From: Oceanobacillus massiliensis str. N'diop
GTDB lineage: Bacteria > Bacillota > Bacilli > Bacillales > Amphibacillaceae
DNA: 64,000 nt
Assembly (NCBI RefSeq): GCF_000285495.1
Contig: NZ_HE610978.1
Span: forward strand, 382,031 to 446,030
Reading direction: 5' to 3'
The number at the start of each line of letters is the position of its first letter. Position 1 is the first letter of the stretch. The position numbers and the translations under genes were made by a program. The notes beneath the pieces were generated by a model. It was given only the letters and a program-made list of their open reading frames with translations. It was not told the DNA's origin and searched no databases. Positions 46,392 to 54,775 of this stretch are shown piece by piece.

Positions 46392-47723
46392 TTAGTTTCC
46401 GTTCGAATATTGTCTCAATCGCGCAGCAATTTTTTCCTGTTCCTTGGTCATATTAGTGTTTTTCGAAACTGCAGGCTGTATTGTCTGTTTATGTTTTCTT
46501 TCTTTAAACCAGTCAGGGATAACTTCTTTGGAAACCTGTTTCTTATTATACGTCGTCTTACGCTTCATATCTTTCTGGAACTTGTCCTGTTCTTTCTTGG
46601 CAAAAATCATCGCTTCTTTTGCTGATTTGATATTGGCACGTGACCAATGGCTGGCTATCTTATCGAGATATGCCTTAGATAGTTTCATGTTCGATTGCAG
46701 CAGAACATAATGTATCAATACATTCATGACCGGTGCTGGCAATCCTTGGGTAGTCATCACTTCGCGGATCGCTTTCATATCCTGCTCAGAAGCATGATTG
46801 CCGCTTGAAAGATCTTCGAGAAGCTGTTTCGGAGAAATGGTCTCCAATTCTTGAATGAGCATTTCTTCTTTCGTGGTCGGTACAGGTACAGGCTCTTTTG
46901 TCATAGCGGTGACATTCTCTGTCAGCCTGATTTTCCTATTGTTATTTTTCGCCTGAAATAAATCGTGACAAGCGCCTTTGAATTCTTCAATATCGAGTAC
47001 ATTTTCATCTGTTAAAGCCCACAATACTGATTTATCGATTTCATGGGTTTCCAGGTCGTAAAGCACCATCATTTGCGAAATTATTCTCCTGTTTTCTAAA
47101 GTCAGCACCTTGCCGGAAGGAATCATCCGCTGTTTCAGCATTTGTTCCATCCATGTGAAGTCCATCTGAATCTCTTCTGTGGATGGTTCTTTTTTCGGAA
47201 TCCCCCTTAAAGCTTCTGCTGACGGCTGGAATGTTTGGAAGACATCACTGAACGATGCAGTAATATTTTGACCGCGGTCATGCCTGGGCCTCTTCATAAA
47301 ATGGTTTTTCAGCATATTGAATTTCTGCTCACCGATATGATGATAGAGCAGCTGAGAAAGCATTGCATCCTTAAAAAAACTGTCAGGTGAAAATGGGCTT
47401 TGCAGCTCATATGTATACAGATCATTTGATTCCCAGCTCTGTTTATAGGTTTTTAGCAGCCCAATCCCTTCCAGCTTCAACCTGGATTGATAGATCTGAT
47501 CCAATGGCAGATTCAAATAATTCATCAGTGTGTGATGTGTCTGGAGTGACGCTTCCTGCTGCAGTCCGATCTCGTGCAAAAGGGTCTGATAAAGAGACAT
47601 AGCCTGTATCCCGATCAATGGCTGGTATAAATGTGTCATAGACTTTTCATAGCCGACCGGCAAATTTTCTTTTTGCATAACAAGATAACCGTCCACCGGC
47701 AAGATTTGTCCAATATAATTCAT
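46392..47723 (-). CDS. dnaB: Replication initiation/membrane attachment protein DnaB
   Basis: This Firmicutes-specific primosome protein acts with DnaD and DnaI in origin melting and helicase loading. The 443-residue protein has an N-terminal winged-helix domain (about 1-110), a linker (about 170-290) and the DnaD-like DDBH2 domain (about 300-395). That domain ends in the [20 protein letters not shown] helix (the YxxxIxxxW signature). The basic C-terminal tail is DNA-binding. The annotated start overlaps the nrdR frame by 77 bases, but this overlap may be an artefact of a frame error in nrdR. A GGGTGTGATAA ribosome site precedes the ATG. Confidence 0.95.
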   Translation of the reverse strand: MNYIGQILPVDGYLVMQKENLPVGYEKSMTHLYQPLIGIQAMSLYQTLLHEIGLQQEASLQTHHTLMNYLNLPLDQIYQSRLKLEGIGLLKTYKQSWESNDLYTYELQSPFSPDSFFKDAMLSQLLYHHIGEQKFNMLKNHFMKRPRHDRGQNITASFSDVFQTFQPSAEALRGIPKKEPSTEEIQMDFTWMEQMLKQRMIPSGKVLTLENRRIISQMMVLYDLETHEIDKSVLWALTDENVLDIEEFKGACHDLFQAKNNNRKIRLTENVTAMTKEPVPVPTTKEEMLIQELETISPKQLLEDLSSGNHASEQDMKAIREVMTTQGLPAPVMNVLIHYVLLQSNMKLSKAYLDKIASHWSRANIKSAKEAMIFAKKEQDKFQKDMKRKTTYNKKQVSKEVIPDWFKERKHKQTIQPAVSKNTNMTKEQEKIAARLRQYSNGN

Positions 47724-48222
47724 GTTTTATCACACCCTTTTGTACGAAGTAGAAATCACTTACTTTTTTATCTGTGTTAATAATGTCTTTCAGCTCGTCC
47801 AGAAATACTGTAATGTCTTTAAATTGACGATATACAGAGGCGAAACGAACATAGGAAACTTCATCGACTTTCGACAGTCGCTCCATAACCATTTCTCCAA
47901 TATCATTACTGGAAACTTCCGATGAACCAATGTTACGCAGTTCTTTTTCCACATCTAGTGCCAGTGCCTCAATTGTTTCAAGTGGAACCGGCCTTTTTTC
48001 ACATGCTCGAATAAGGCCTCTTGTCAGCTTCTCACGGGAGAATTCCTGTCTGACCCCATCTTTTTTTACAACAATTAAAGGGACTTCCTCCATACGTTCA
48101 AAGGTTGTAAAACGGAATCCGCATTTTTCGCATTCCCTGCGTCTTCTAATTGATCTTCCTTCTTCTATTGGACGGGAATCCAATACCTTCGTATTCTTAT
48201 TTTGGCAATTAGAACATCGCAA
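47647..48222 (-). CDS. nrdR: NrdR repressor of ribonucleotide reductase genes, odd C-terminus
   Basis: NrdR is a zinc-finger/ATP-cone repressor of nrd genes. Zinc ligands are Cys3, Cys6, Cys31 and Cys34; the ATP-cone contains [23 protein letters not shown]. The family ends after FLDELKDII plus a few residues (about 150-156 in all), but here the frame runs to 191 residues and 77 bases into dnaB. At the A6 run 47764-47769 (T on plus), one more A would give INTDKKSK and a stop at 47756, a 155-residue protein. The extra tail is therefore suspect. Confidence 0.93.
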   Translation of the reverse strand: MRCSNCQNKNTKVLDSRPIEEGRSIRRRRECEKCGFRFTTFERMEEVPLIVVKKDGVRQEFSREKLTRGLIRACEKRPVPLETIEALALDVEKELRNIGSSEVSSNDIGEMVMERLSKVDEVSYVRFASVYRQFKDITVFLDELKDIINTDKKVSDFYFVQKGVIKHELYWTNLAGGRLSCYAKRKFAGRL

Positions 48223-48252
48223 ATCTGATCAACCCCCCTTCATCCTGACTTT

Positions 48253-48645
48253 CTAACGATTCTTTTCTTTTATCTGTGGCAGCTCTTTATTTACCTGCGC
48301 ATATAAATTATTGATTACCTTGGAACTATATCCGAAATCAAATGGCAATATCGTTTCAGTTGTAACAGAGAAGTCAATAGCAGTGGAAAAAGGGCGGACC
48401 ATGATTACCGTTGCCACAATAAATACCTTCTTGCCTCTTTTGCTGATAACGCTTATTTCCCCGTGTTCAGCTGATGTGGCGTTTATAGCAAATTCCGCAC
48501 TGTTCGTGAAGTAATTTGTAAGCATTGCCATTGCTTTATCTTTACTGGTTTTATAATAATGTGTTGTTAAAGATGGGTCCCAGTGACGCTCCCCGGTCTC
48601 CGCATGATTGTTAAGATATTTCTTTAGTGTACTGCCAAACGACAT
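48253..48645 (-). CDS. Conserved hypothetical soluble protein
   Basis: This 130-residue protein has no signal peptide or membrane helix that I can support. It starts MSFGSTLKKYLNNHAETGERHWD and is then a mixed alpha/beta domain with ISVISKRGKKVFIVATVIMV (two strands) and a basic, helical C-terminus. I recognise no catalytic motif and do not assign a function. Proteins of this kind occur beside nrdR in several Bacillaceae. ATG 48645 is chosen because GGGGTGCG lies 6-7 bases upstream; the frame is open 12 codons further. It is co-directional with nrdR, 30 bases away. Confidence 0.8.
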   Translation of the reverse strand: MSFGSTLKKYLNNHAETGERHWDPSLTTHYYKTSKDKAMAMLTNYFTNSAEFAINATSAEHGEISVISKRGKKVFIVATVIMVRPFSTAIDFSVTTETILPFDFGYSSKVINNLYAQVNKELPQIKEKNR

Positions 48646-49119
48646 TTTTCGCACCCCAACCCGCAGTATGCTTATCTGCATATATTATTTATTATTTTAA
48701 CATGTTTCGTGCAAATCCTCTAGTTGATAAATTAAAAAGCAGATAGACATTAAAAAATCCGCTGCATTTCCAGCAGATGCAAAAGATTTTATCAATTCTA
48801 CTGTGCTGTATACTAAAATCGTTTTCTTTACCCTGTTGTCGGGCACCAGACAGCCAAGCCGCCAGTCAGGATTTCACTGTGCCAAAAAGACACCTGTTCC
48901 GGGATAATGCCGAACCAGATGTCTTTTTAAATGAAAATGGAGACTGTTTTCTATGTTGCTTTCATGTTACGCCTTTTACAGTCATTGTTATATTTTAGGC
49001 TGTTCAGTTGATGTAGCTTGGTTATTCAGTGAAAAATGGTTGCAGTACAATGTCAGCATATCACAAAACTCTTGATCTATCATTGTGATGATAGAATTAC
49101 AATTGGATGTGGGCAGCGA
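48646..49119. other. Intergenic region between gapB and the hypothetical gene
   Basis: This 474-base gap holds the gapB terminator (48884-48928), a small CTGC/GCAG hairpin near 48762-48780 and the upstream region of the 48.3-kb gene. The speD gene found here in B. subtilis is absent; I find no remnant. Short frames on the plus strand show no family features. Confidence 0.6.
48884..48928 (-). terminator. Terminator downstream of gapB
   Basis: AAAAAGACA-CTG-GTTC pairs with GAAC-CAG-TGTCTTTTT with one mismatch. It is about 190 bases past the gapB stop, leaving a long 3' region. Confidence 0.75.
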
Positions 49120-50154
49120 TCAGGATGGAACTTCTATCTCGCGTCTTTGCAGCTGGCTCCCGACCAGTTTTGTCAGGTCCAGAACACGTTTGGAATAACC
49201 CCATTCATTATCATACCAGGCAATTACTTTAATTTTGTTCCCATCCATTACAATTGTTGATAGTCCATCAATAATTGCCGAATAATCGCTTGTTGTATAA
49301 TCGATTGATACCAATTCTTCCTCCGAATAATGAAGGATACCTTTCATTTCATTTTCGGAAGCAGCCTTGAATGCCTGATTCACATCTTCAATCGTTACGG
49401 ATTTTTCAACATCAACCACTAAATCTACCAAAGACACATTCGGTGTAGGCACGCGTAATGACATTCCATGAAGCTTACCTTTCAGATGCGGCAAAACTTC
49501 ACCTAAGGCCTTTGCAGCACCTGTTGTTGTTGGGATGATCGACTGTGTGCATCCACGGGCACGACGCAGATCTTTATGTGGGTTATCCAGGTTTTTCTGA
49601 TCGTTTGTAAAGGCATGAACGGTTGTCATTAAGCCATTGATAATAGAGAAATGATCATCAAGCACTTTTACCACTGGTGCGAGACAGTTCGTTGTACAAG
49701 AAGCATTGGAAATAACATCATCTTCCTCAGCACTGTAGACATTTTCATTGACACCCATCACAATCGTTTTATCCACTTCCTTGCCAGGTGCTGTGATGAT
49801 AACCTTCTTCGCACCTGCTTTCAGATGTAAACCAGCACTGTCTTTTGTTTTAAATTTTCCTGTAGCCTCAATAACTAAATCGATATCCAGAGCCGCCCAA
49901 GGAAGTTTTACCGGATCTCTTGAATTCACAATTTTTATCTTTTGCCGATTGACTTCAATTGCATTGCGAAGCGCTTTCACTTCTCCGGAAAATTTTCCAT
50001 GAACACTGTCATATTTTATAAGATGTGCAAGTGTTTCAGGAGGGTAACTCGCATTGATTGCGACAACTTCTAATTGGTTATCTGCAACTGCTTGACGAAA
50101 CACCATTCGACCGATTCTTCCAAATCCAGTTATGGCCACACGCGTCTTATTCAT
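49120..50154 (-). CDS. gapB: Gluconeogenic glyceraldehyde-3-phosphate dehydrogenase
   Basis: GapB of 344 residues works in the gluconeogenic direction with NADP. Features are the NAD(P) fold ITGFGRIGRMVFR (9-20), the catalytic SNASCTTNCLAP with Cys153, and THAFTNDQ for the catalytic His. RRARGCTQSIIPTTTGAAKALG follows in the substrate loop, and WYDNEWGYS closes the active site. The assignment to GapB rather than GapA rests on the surrounding genes (nrdR-dnaB side, coaE-mutM-polA side) and on two CcpN boxes upstream. Confidence 0.95.
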   Translation of the reverse strand: MNKTRVAITGFGRIGRMVFRQAVADNQLEVVAINASYPPETLAHLIKYDSVHGKFSGEVKALRNAIEVNRQKIKIVNSRDPVKLPWAALDIDLVIEATGKFKTKDSAGLHLKAGAKKVIITAPGKEVDKTIVMGVNENVYSAEEDDVISNASCTTNCLAPVVKVLDDHFSIINGLMTTVHAFTNDQKNLDNPHKDLRRARGCTQSIIPTTTGAAKALGEVLPHLKGKLHGMSLRVPTPNVSLVDLVVDVEKSVTIEDVNQAFKAASENEMKGILHYSEEELVSIDYTTSDYSAIIDGLSTIVMDGNKIKVIAWYDNEWGYSKRVLDLTKLVGSQLQRREIEVPS

Positions 50155-50175
50155 AAGATACTTATTCCTCCCATA

Positions 50176-50219
50176 TATGTTATACTTTTAATCGATTTTA
50201 TCGTTATTAGTATAACATA
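50176..50219 (-). promoter_or_regulatory. Two CcpN operators of gapB
   Basis: TATGTTATACT occurs on the plus strand at 50176-50186 and on the minus strand at 50209-50219. Both match the CcpN consensus TRTGHYATAYW at all positions and form an inverted pair. The upstream copy overlaps a TATACT that could be the -10 box. CcpN represses gapB under glycolytic conditions in B. subtilis. Confidence 0.85.
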
Positions 50220-50303
50220 TTTGATTTGGATGTGTCCTTTATTTCCCACTAATTAATATATTTTTATTTCTTAAAAAACATTCTTTTCTTTCTATATAAC
50301 ATA

Positions 50304-50343
50304 AAAAAATCCGGAAAATGAATTCATCATTTTTCCGGATTTG
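50304..50343 (-). terminator. Terminator after coaE
   Basis: AATCCGGAAAA pairs with TTTTCCGGATT, followed by seven T on the minus strand. Confidence 0.9.
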
Positions 50344-50519
50344 ATTAAAGCTCTGCGTTTTCTGCGGACTCACGCTATGCCATGGGATGACTTACATCTA
50401 CTTGCTTTTTCCCTCGCACCGAGGAAACAATCCATCGAAGAGCAATTGAAGAATACAGGTGCATTTATAGGTGTTTTGTATATGTCCTCCTAAGCCTTCA
50501 GTAAAGTGGAGACGCTGTA

Positions 50520-51119
50520 TTAAAGTATCTGCCAATCCTTCAACAGCTCTTCTAACTGGCTGCGGGATTCTTTGATAGAACCATTGTTATCGATTACTGC
50601 ATCCGCCATCCTTACTTTCTCTTCTATAGGCATCTGTGACCGAATCCGCTGCCATGCCTCTTTTTCTGTATAGTTATCTCGTTCCATCAGCCTCTTCAAC
50701 TGAACTGTTTCGTCAACAGATACAACAATTGTCCGGTCGGCAAAATGGGATAATTCACTTTCAAATAATAACGGAATGTCCAGCACAACACATTTGACAC
50801 CGGCGTTTAGGTAAAAGTCTCTACGTTCAAGCATTCTTTCACGAATTGCTGGATGAACAATCCCGTTCAGAAGTTTCCTCTTCGATTCATCAGCAAAAAT
50901 TATCTGCCCTAAAGCTGGCCGGTTTAGGGATTTATCCTCCCTTAAAATCGTTTCTCCAAATGTATCTACAACCTGTTTGTAGGCTGTCTGACCTGGTTCC
51001 ACAACCTCTCTGGCCAATTTATCTGCGTCAACTACTGGAATGGAATAATCATCAAACATCTGTGATACCGTGCTTTTTCCGCTCGCGATACTGCCAGTTA
51101 ACCCAATGACTAGAGACAT
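50520..51119 (-). CDS. coaE: Dephospho-CoA kinase
   Basis: CoaE catalyses the last step of coenzyme A synthesis. The 199-residue P-loop kinase has GSIASGKS (9-16), the VVDADKLAREVV substrate segment, LDIPLLFESEL and the lid RDNYTEKEAWQRIRSQMP. It is complete and of normal size. It follows mutM by 14 bases in the polA-mutM-coaE run and ends before a terminator. Confidence 0.97.
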   Translation of the reverse strand: MSLVIGLTGSIASGKSTVSQMFDDYSIPVVDADKLAREVVEPGQTAYKQVVDTFGETILREDKSLNRPALGQIIFADESKRKLLNGIVHPAIRERMLERRDFYLNAGVKCVVLDIPLLFESELSHFADRTIVVSVDETVQLKRLMERDNYTEKEAWQRIRSQMPIEEKVRMADAVIDNNGSIKESRSQLEELLKDWQIL

Positions 51120-51133
51120 TTCTTTTCACCTCT

Positions 51134-51961
51134 TCAGCTTTTTTGGCAGGTTGGGCAAATATGGGTTCCCCGCCCTCCGACTTTCATTTTTGTTATTTCG
51201 GTACCGCAATTTTTGCAAGGCTTTTGATCCTGTCCATAAACAAATAATTCCTGTTGGAACATGCCCATGTCTCCCTGACTGTTCACATAGGAACGGATAG
51301 TAGTTCCTCCGGCTCGAACCGCATCCTTTAATGTTGCAATAGCCTGCTCCTGAATCAATTTGATCTCTTTTTTCGTCAACTTGCTTGCCCGTTTAAGGGG
51401 GTGTACCCCAGACTTAAATAGTGTTTCATCAACATAAATATTACCTAGTCCGGTAACGATTGTCTGATCAAGCAATGCCGACTTAATAAAACGCTCCGTT
51501 TTCTTTAGTTTTTGATAGAAATAATCAAATGTAAAGGCGTCATCAAACGGATCCGGACCTAACTGATTCAGTGGCTTATTCTGAAATTCCTCGCCTTTTT
51601 GAAATACATGCATCGTACCGAATTTCCTTACATCATTATAGCGAAGCTCTTCCCCATCCGTAAACGTAAAAATGACATGGGTATGTTTCTTAACAGGTTC
51701 GATCGATCGATGGACAGCATACTTACCTTCCATTCGCAAATGGGAAATCAGTACATAATCATCCAGATAAAACAGCAGGAATTTTCCTCGCCTTGACAGC
51801 TTCCTGAAGCGCTGTCCTTGGAGCATCATTTTAAACTGCTCCGTATCATCGGGTTTTTTGATAATATTTGGCCAATATACGTCGACTTGCTTGATCGTTT
51901 TATCCAATATAAACCGTTCAAGCGTGTTTTTTATAGTTTCTACTTCTGGTAATTCGGGCAT
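51134..51961 (-). CDS. mutM: Formamidopyrimidine-DNA glycosylase (MutM/Fpg)
   Basis: This bifunctional glycosylase/lyase removes 8-oxoguanine. The 275-residue protein begins MPELPEVETI, giving the N-terminal Pro nucleophile and Glu after Met removal. It has the catalytic Lys in HLRMEGKY, the H2TH motif around GLGNIYVDETLFKSGVHP, and a C-terminal zinc finger C-x2-C...C-x2-C (CKNCGTE, CPTCQ). It follows polA by 14 bases, the conserved repair cluster of Bacillaceae. Confidence 0.97.
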   Translation of the reverse strand: MPELPEVETIKNTLERFILDKTIKQVDVYWPNIIKKPDDTEQFKMMLQGQRFRKLSRRGKFLLFYLDDYVLISHLRMEGKYAVHRSIEPVKKHTHVIFTFTDGEELRYNDVRKFGTMHVFQKGEEFQNKPLNQLGPDPFDDAFTFDYFYQKLKKTERFIKSALLDQTIVTGLGNIYVDETLFKSGVHPLKRASKLTKKEIKLIQEQAIATLKDAVRAGGTTIRSYVNSQGDMGMFQQELFVYGQDQKPCKNCGTEITKMKVGGRGTHICPTCQKS

Positions 51962-51975
51962 GGTTTTACTTCTCC

Positions 51976-54615
51976 TTATTTCGCATCGAACCAGCTGTTG
52001 CCGTATTCATAGTCCACTTTCAACGGTACATTCAGATTCACCGTTTTCTCCATCATTTCCGGTACGATTTCCTTCAATTTATCAAGTTCTTCCTTTGGTG
52101 CCTCCAGAATTAGTTCATCATGTACCTGCAGCAGCATTCTCGACTCTAATTTTTCATCTTTTAACTTCCAGTGCAAATCAATCATTGCCTTCTTGATAAT
52201 ATCTGCCGCACTGCCTTGGATAGGTGTATTCATGGCAGTACGTTCCGCAAAGCTGCGGAGATTGAAATTACGGCTGTTGATTTCAGGCAAATACCTTCTT
52301 CTGTTCATCAATGTCGTTACATAACCTTTATGCTTTGCCTCCTGAACAATCTCGTCCATATATAATCGAACACCCGGATAACTATCAAAATATCTTTCAA
52401 TGAAATTCTTCGCTGCCTTTCTGGTGATTCCAAGATTCTGGGAAAGTCCATAATCGCTGATGCCATAAACAATACCGAAGTTCACTGCTTTAGCTTGCCT
52501 TCTCATATTTGAGGTCACTTCATCTTTCTCCACATGGAAGACATCCATCGCTGTCTGTGTATGGATATCCAGATCATTCTGGAAGGCGGCAACCAATTTT
52601 TCATCATTGGCAATATGCGCGAGCACCCTCAGTTCAATCTGGGAATAATCGGCCGCAAACATAATCCAGTCTTTTTTAGCTGGTACGAATGCCTGTCTGA
52701 TTTTCCTTCCTTCCTCCAGACGGATTGGGATATTTTGCAGGTTGGGGTCAATCGAACTTAACCTTCCTGTCTGAGTCAGTGCCTGATTGAACCGGGTATG
52801 GATTTTCATGGTATCCTTTTTAACGACCTTCAGCAATCCTTCTATATAGGTGGACTGCAGCTTTCCAAGCTGACGGTACATTAGCAGCTTGGGAATAATT
52901 TCATGTTCATTCTGCAGCTGTTCCAGAACATCCGCCGCTGTCGAATAGCCGGTTTTGGTCTTTTTGATAACGGGCAGCTTCAATTTATCAAATAGGATTG
53001 GCCCCAGCTGTTTGGGGGAATTCAGATTAAAGCTTTCTCCTGCAAGTTCATGGACTTCTTTTTCCAGAGTGTTTAGCCGTTCTTTCAGATCTGCTCCCAT
53101 TTCTTCCAGCTTGCTGATATCCACCTGCACTCCAAGATGCTCCATCTCCCCCAGTATCAAGGCAAGGGGCATCTCCAGTTCTTTCAGCAATTCATATTGT
53201 TCATTGGCCCTTAACTGTTCTGACATTTCATCCTTTAGAGCAAATAATGCTGCAGTTTTTCTTACAACATGTTCTGCTACTTTTTCTTGTTCCGGTATCT
53301 TTTGCTTTGCGCCTTTGCCATACACTTCCTCGTCAAACAGGACATCATTTTTTCCCATCCGGCTGCTGATTGCCGGAATATCATGACTGTTTTCTGCAGG
53401 GTTGAGTAAATAGGAGGTTAACAGCATATCGAAGGAAATACCTTGAATATGTATACCGTTTCTCAAAAGAGCAACCATTGTCTTCTTAGCATCGAAGACA
53501 CTTTTGGTTTTTGCCGGATCTTCTGCCCATTCTTTGAACGCGTCTGATTGAAGGGCAGTTACTGTAGGTATAAAATATGCCTTTTCCTTGTTGACGATGC
53601 CGAACCCTTCTATATCGGACTGATGGTAATTTTCTCCAACCATCTCCACAACTAATGATTCATCTCCAGTGAACATATCCGTTTTTACTTCCTCCGCAAC
53701 AACAAACGATATCTCTTTCATTATTGTACTTTCCTGTGCTTCCTCTTCCGATTCGCCTGTAATCCGTTTCAGCAGTGAAAGGAAACCGAGATCCTTGAAA
53801 ACAGTACTGACCTTTGTCTGCTGATATCCCTCATAAGCGATATCATCAACCGATATTTCAATTGGGGAATCACGGTCAATCGTTGCAAGCTCCTTACTCA
53901 TAAAGGCATCTGCTTTATGGTTTGTCAGGTTTTCCTTTAATTTCTTTCCGCTCACTTCATCGATATGTTCATAAACTCCATCAAGTGTCGTGTATTGTTT
54001 TAACAGCTTGGTTGCTGTTTTTTGGCCAACCCCCGGAACACCAGGAATATTGTCGGAACTATCCCCCATCAATGCCTTTAGATCAATGATTTGCTCTGGT
54101 GTGATTTCCATCTTTTCAACCATATATTCCGGTGTGTATTTCTCAATATCACTGATGCCTTTTTTGGTAACATGAACGGAGACGTGATTGGAAACAAGCT
54201 GGAGTAAGTCCTTATCTCCAGAAATAACCGTTACTTCCCATGCTTCATTGTTCCCTTGTCTGGATAGTGTACCAATAATATCATCTGCTTCATATTGATC
54301 CAGCTGATAGTGCTTAATATCAAATGCATCAAGCAATTCCTTCAGCACTGGGAACTGTTCCGAGAGCTCTGGTGGTGTCTTTTGACGACCTCCCTTATAC
54401 GCTTTATAGGTCGCATGCCGAAAAGTCGTTTTCCCCGCGTCAAATGCCACGAGCAGATGGGTCGGCTTCTCCTCTTCCAAAATCCTTAATAGCATTGTCG
54501 TAAATCCATAGACTGCGTTTGTATATACACCCTTATCATTATTCAAAAGTGGCAATGCAAAAAATGCACGATAGATAATACTGTTGCCATCAATTAACAC
54601 CAATTTTTTTGACAT
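51976..54615 (-). CDS. polA: DNA polymerase I
   Basis: PolA has 879 residues. It has an N-terminal 5' flap nuclease (about 1-290; LVLIDGNSIIYRAF, YEADDIIGTL, GDSSDNIPGVPGVGQKTA helix-hairpin-helix), and a 3'-5' exonuclease-like domain (about 310-470) that lacks the catalytic acidic residues, as in B. subtilis. The polymerase has motif A ADYSQIELRVLAH, motif B RRQAKAVNFGIVYG and motif C LQVHDELILE. The start is ATG 54615; AGGAGG lies 8-9 bases before it, and ten further in-frame codons are leader. Confidence 0.97.
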   Translation of the reverse strand: MSKKLVLIDGNSIIYRAFFALPLLNNDKGVYTNAVYGFTTMLLRILEEEKPTHLLVAFDAGKTTFRHATYKAYKGGRQKTPPELSEQFPVLKELLDAFDIKHYQLDQYEADDIIGTLSRQGNNEAWEVTVISGDKDLLQLVSNHVSVHVTKKGISDIEKYTPEYMVEKMEITPEQIIDLKALMGDSSDNIPGVPGVGQKTATKLLKQYTTLDGVYEHIDEVSGKKLKENLTNHKADAFMSKELATIDRDSPIEISVDDIAYEGYQQTKVSTVFKDLGFLSLLKRITGESEEEAQESTIMKEISFVVAEEVKTDMFTGDESLVVEMVGENYHQSDIEGFGIVNKEKAYFIPTVTALQSDAFKEWAEDPAKTKSVFDAKKTMVALLRNGIHIQGISFDMLLTSYLLNPAENSHDIPAISSRMGKNDVLFDEEVYGKGAKQKIPEQEKVAEHVVRKTAALFALKDEMSEQLRANEQYELLKELEMPLALILGEMEHLGVQVDISKLEEMGADLKERLNTLEKEVHELAGESFNLNSPKQLGPILFDKLKLPVIKKTKTGYSTAADVLEQLQNEHEIIPKLLMYRQLGKLQSTYIEGLLKVVKKDTMKIHTRFNQALTQTGRLSSIDPNLQNIPIRLEEGRKIRQAFVPAKKDWIMFAADYSQIELRVLAHIANDEKLVAAFQNDLDIHTQTAMDVFHVEKDEVTSNMRRQAKAVNFGIVYGISDYGLSQNLGITRKAAKNFIERYFDSYPGVRLYMDEIVQEAKHKGYVTTLMNRRRYLPEINSRNFNLRSFAERTAMNTPIQGSAADIIKKAMIDLHWKLKDEKLESRMLLQVHDELILEAPKEELDKLKEIVPEMMEKTVNLNVPLKVDYEYGNSWFDAK

Positions 54616-54743
54616 TTGGTTATCCTCCTGTATATATGATTCCATAACTCATTTTAGCATTCTATAGTAAGAATTGAAAAAATAAAGTATAGTTCCGCCA
54701 TGATCAATAAGTCACTCTATACCAAAAATCATGGTCCATAAGC

Positions 54744-54775
54744 GAAAAGCACCCTCAGTAGTCCTGAGGATGCTT
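54744..54775 (-). terminator. Terminator-like hairpin after phoR
   Basis: AAGCA-CCTCAG pairs with CTGAGG-TGCTT (5-base loop), followed by TTTTCG. It overlaps the phoR stop and separates phoPR from polA. The T-run is short. Confidence 0.7.

Larger units (their letters stand above)
50155..50519. other. Intergenic region coaE / gapB
   Basis: This 365-base gap contains the gapB control region (CcpN boxes at 50176-50219) and the coaE terminator (50304-50343). The remaining 175 bases next to coaE show no gene or structure that I can support. The ytaF gene found in B. subtilis between mutM and coaE is absent. Confidence 0.6.

Noticed and set aside
48777-48998. 73-codon plus-strand frame in the gapB downstream gap
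   Set aside because: It crosses the gapB terminator hairpin and shows no recognisable features or ribosome site.
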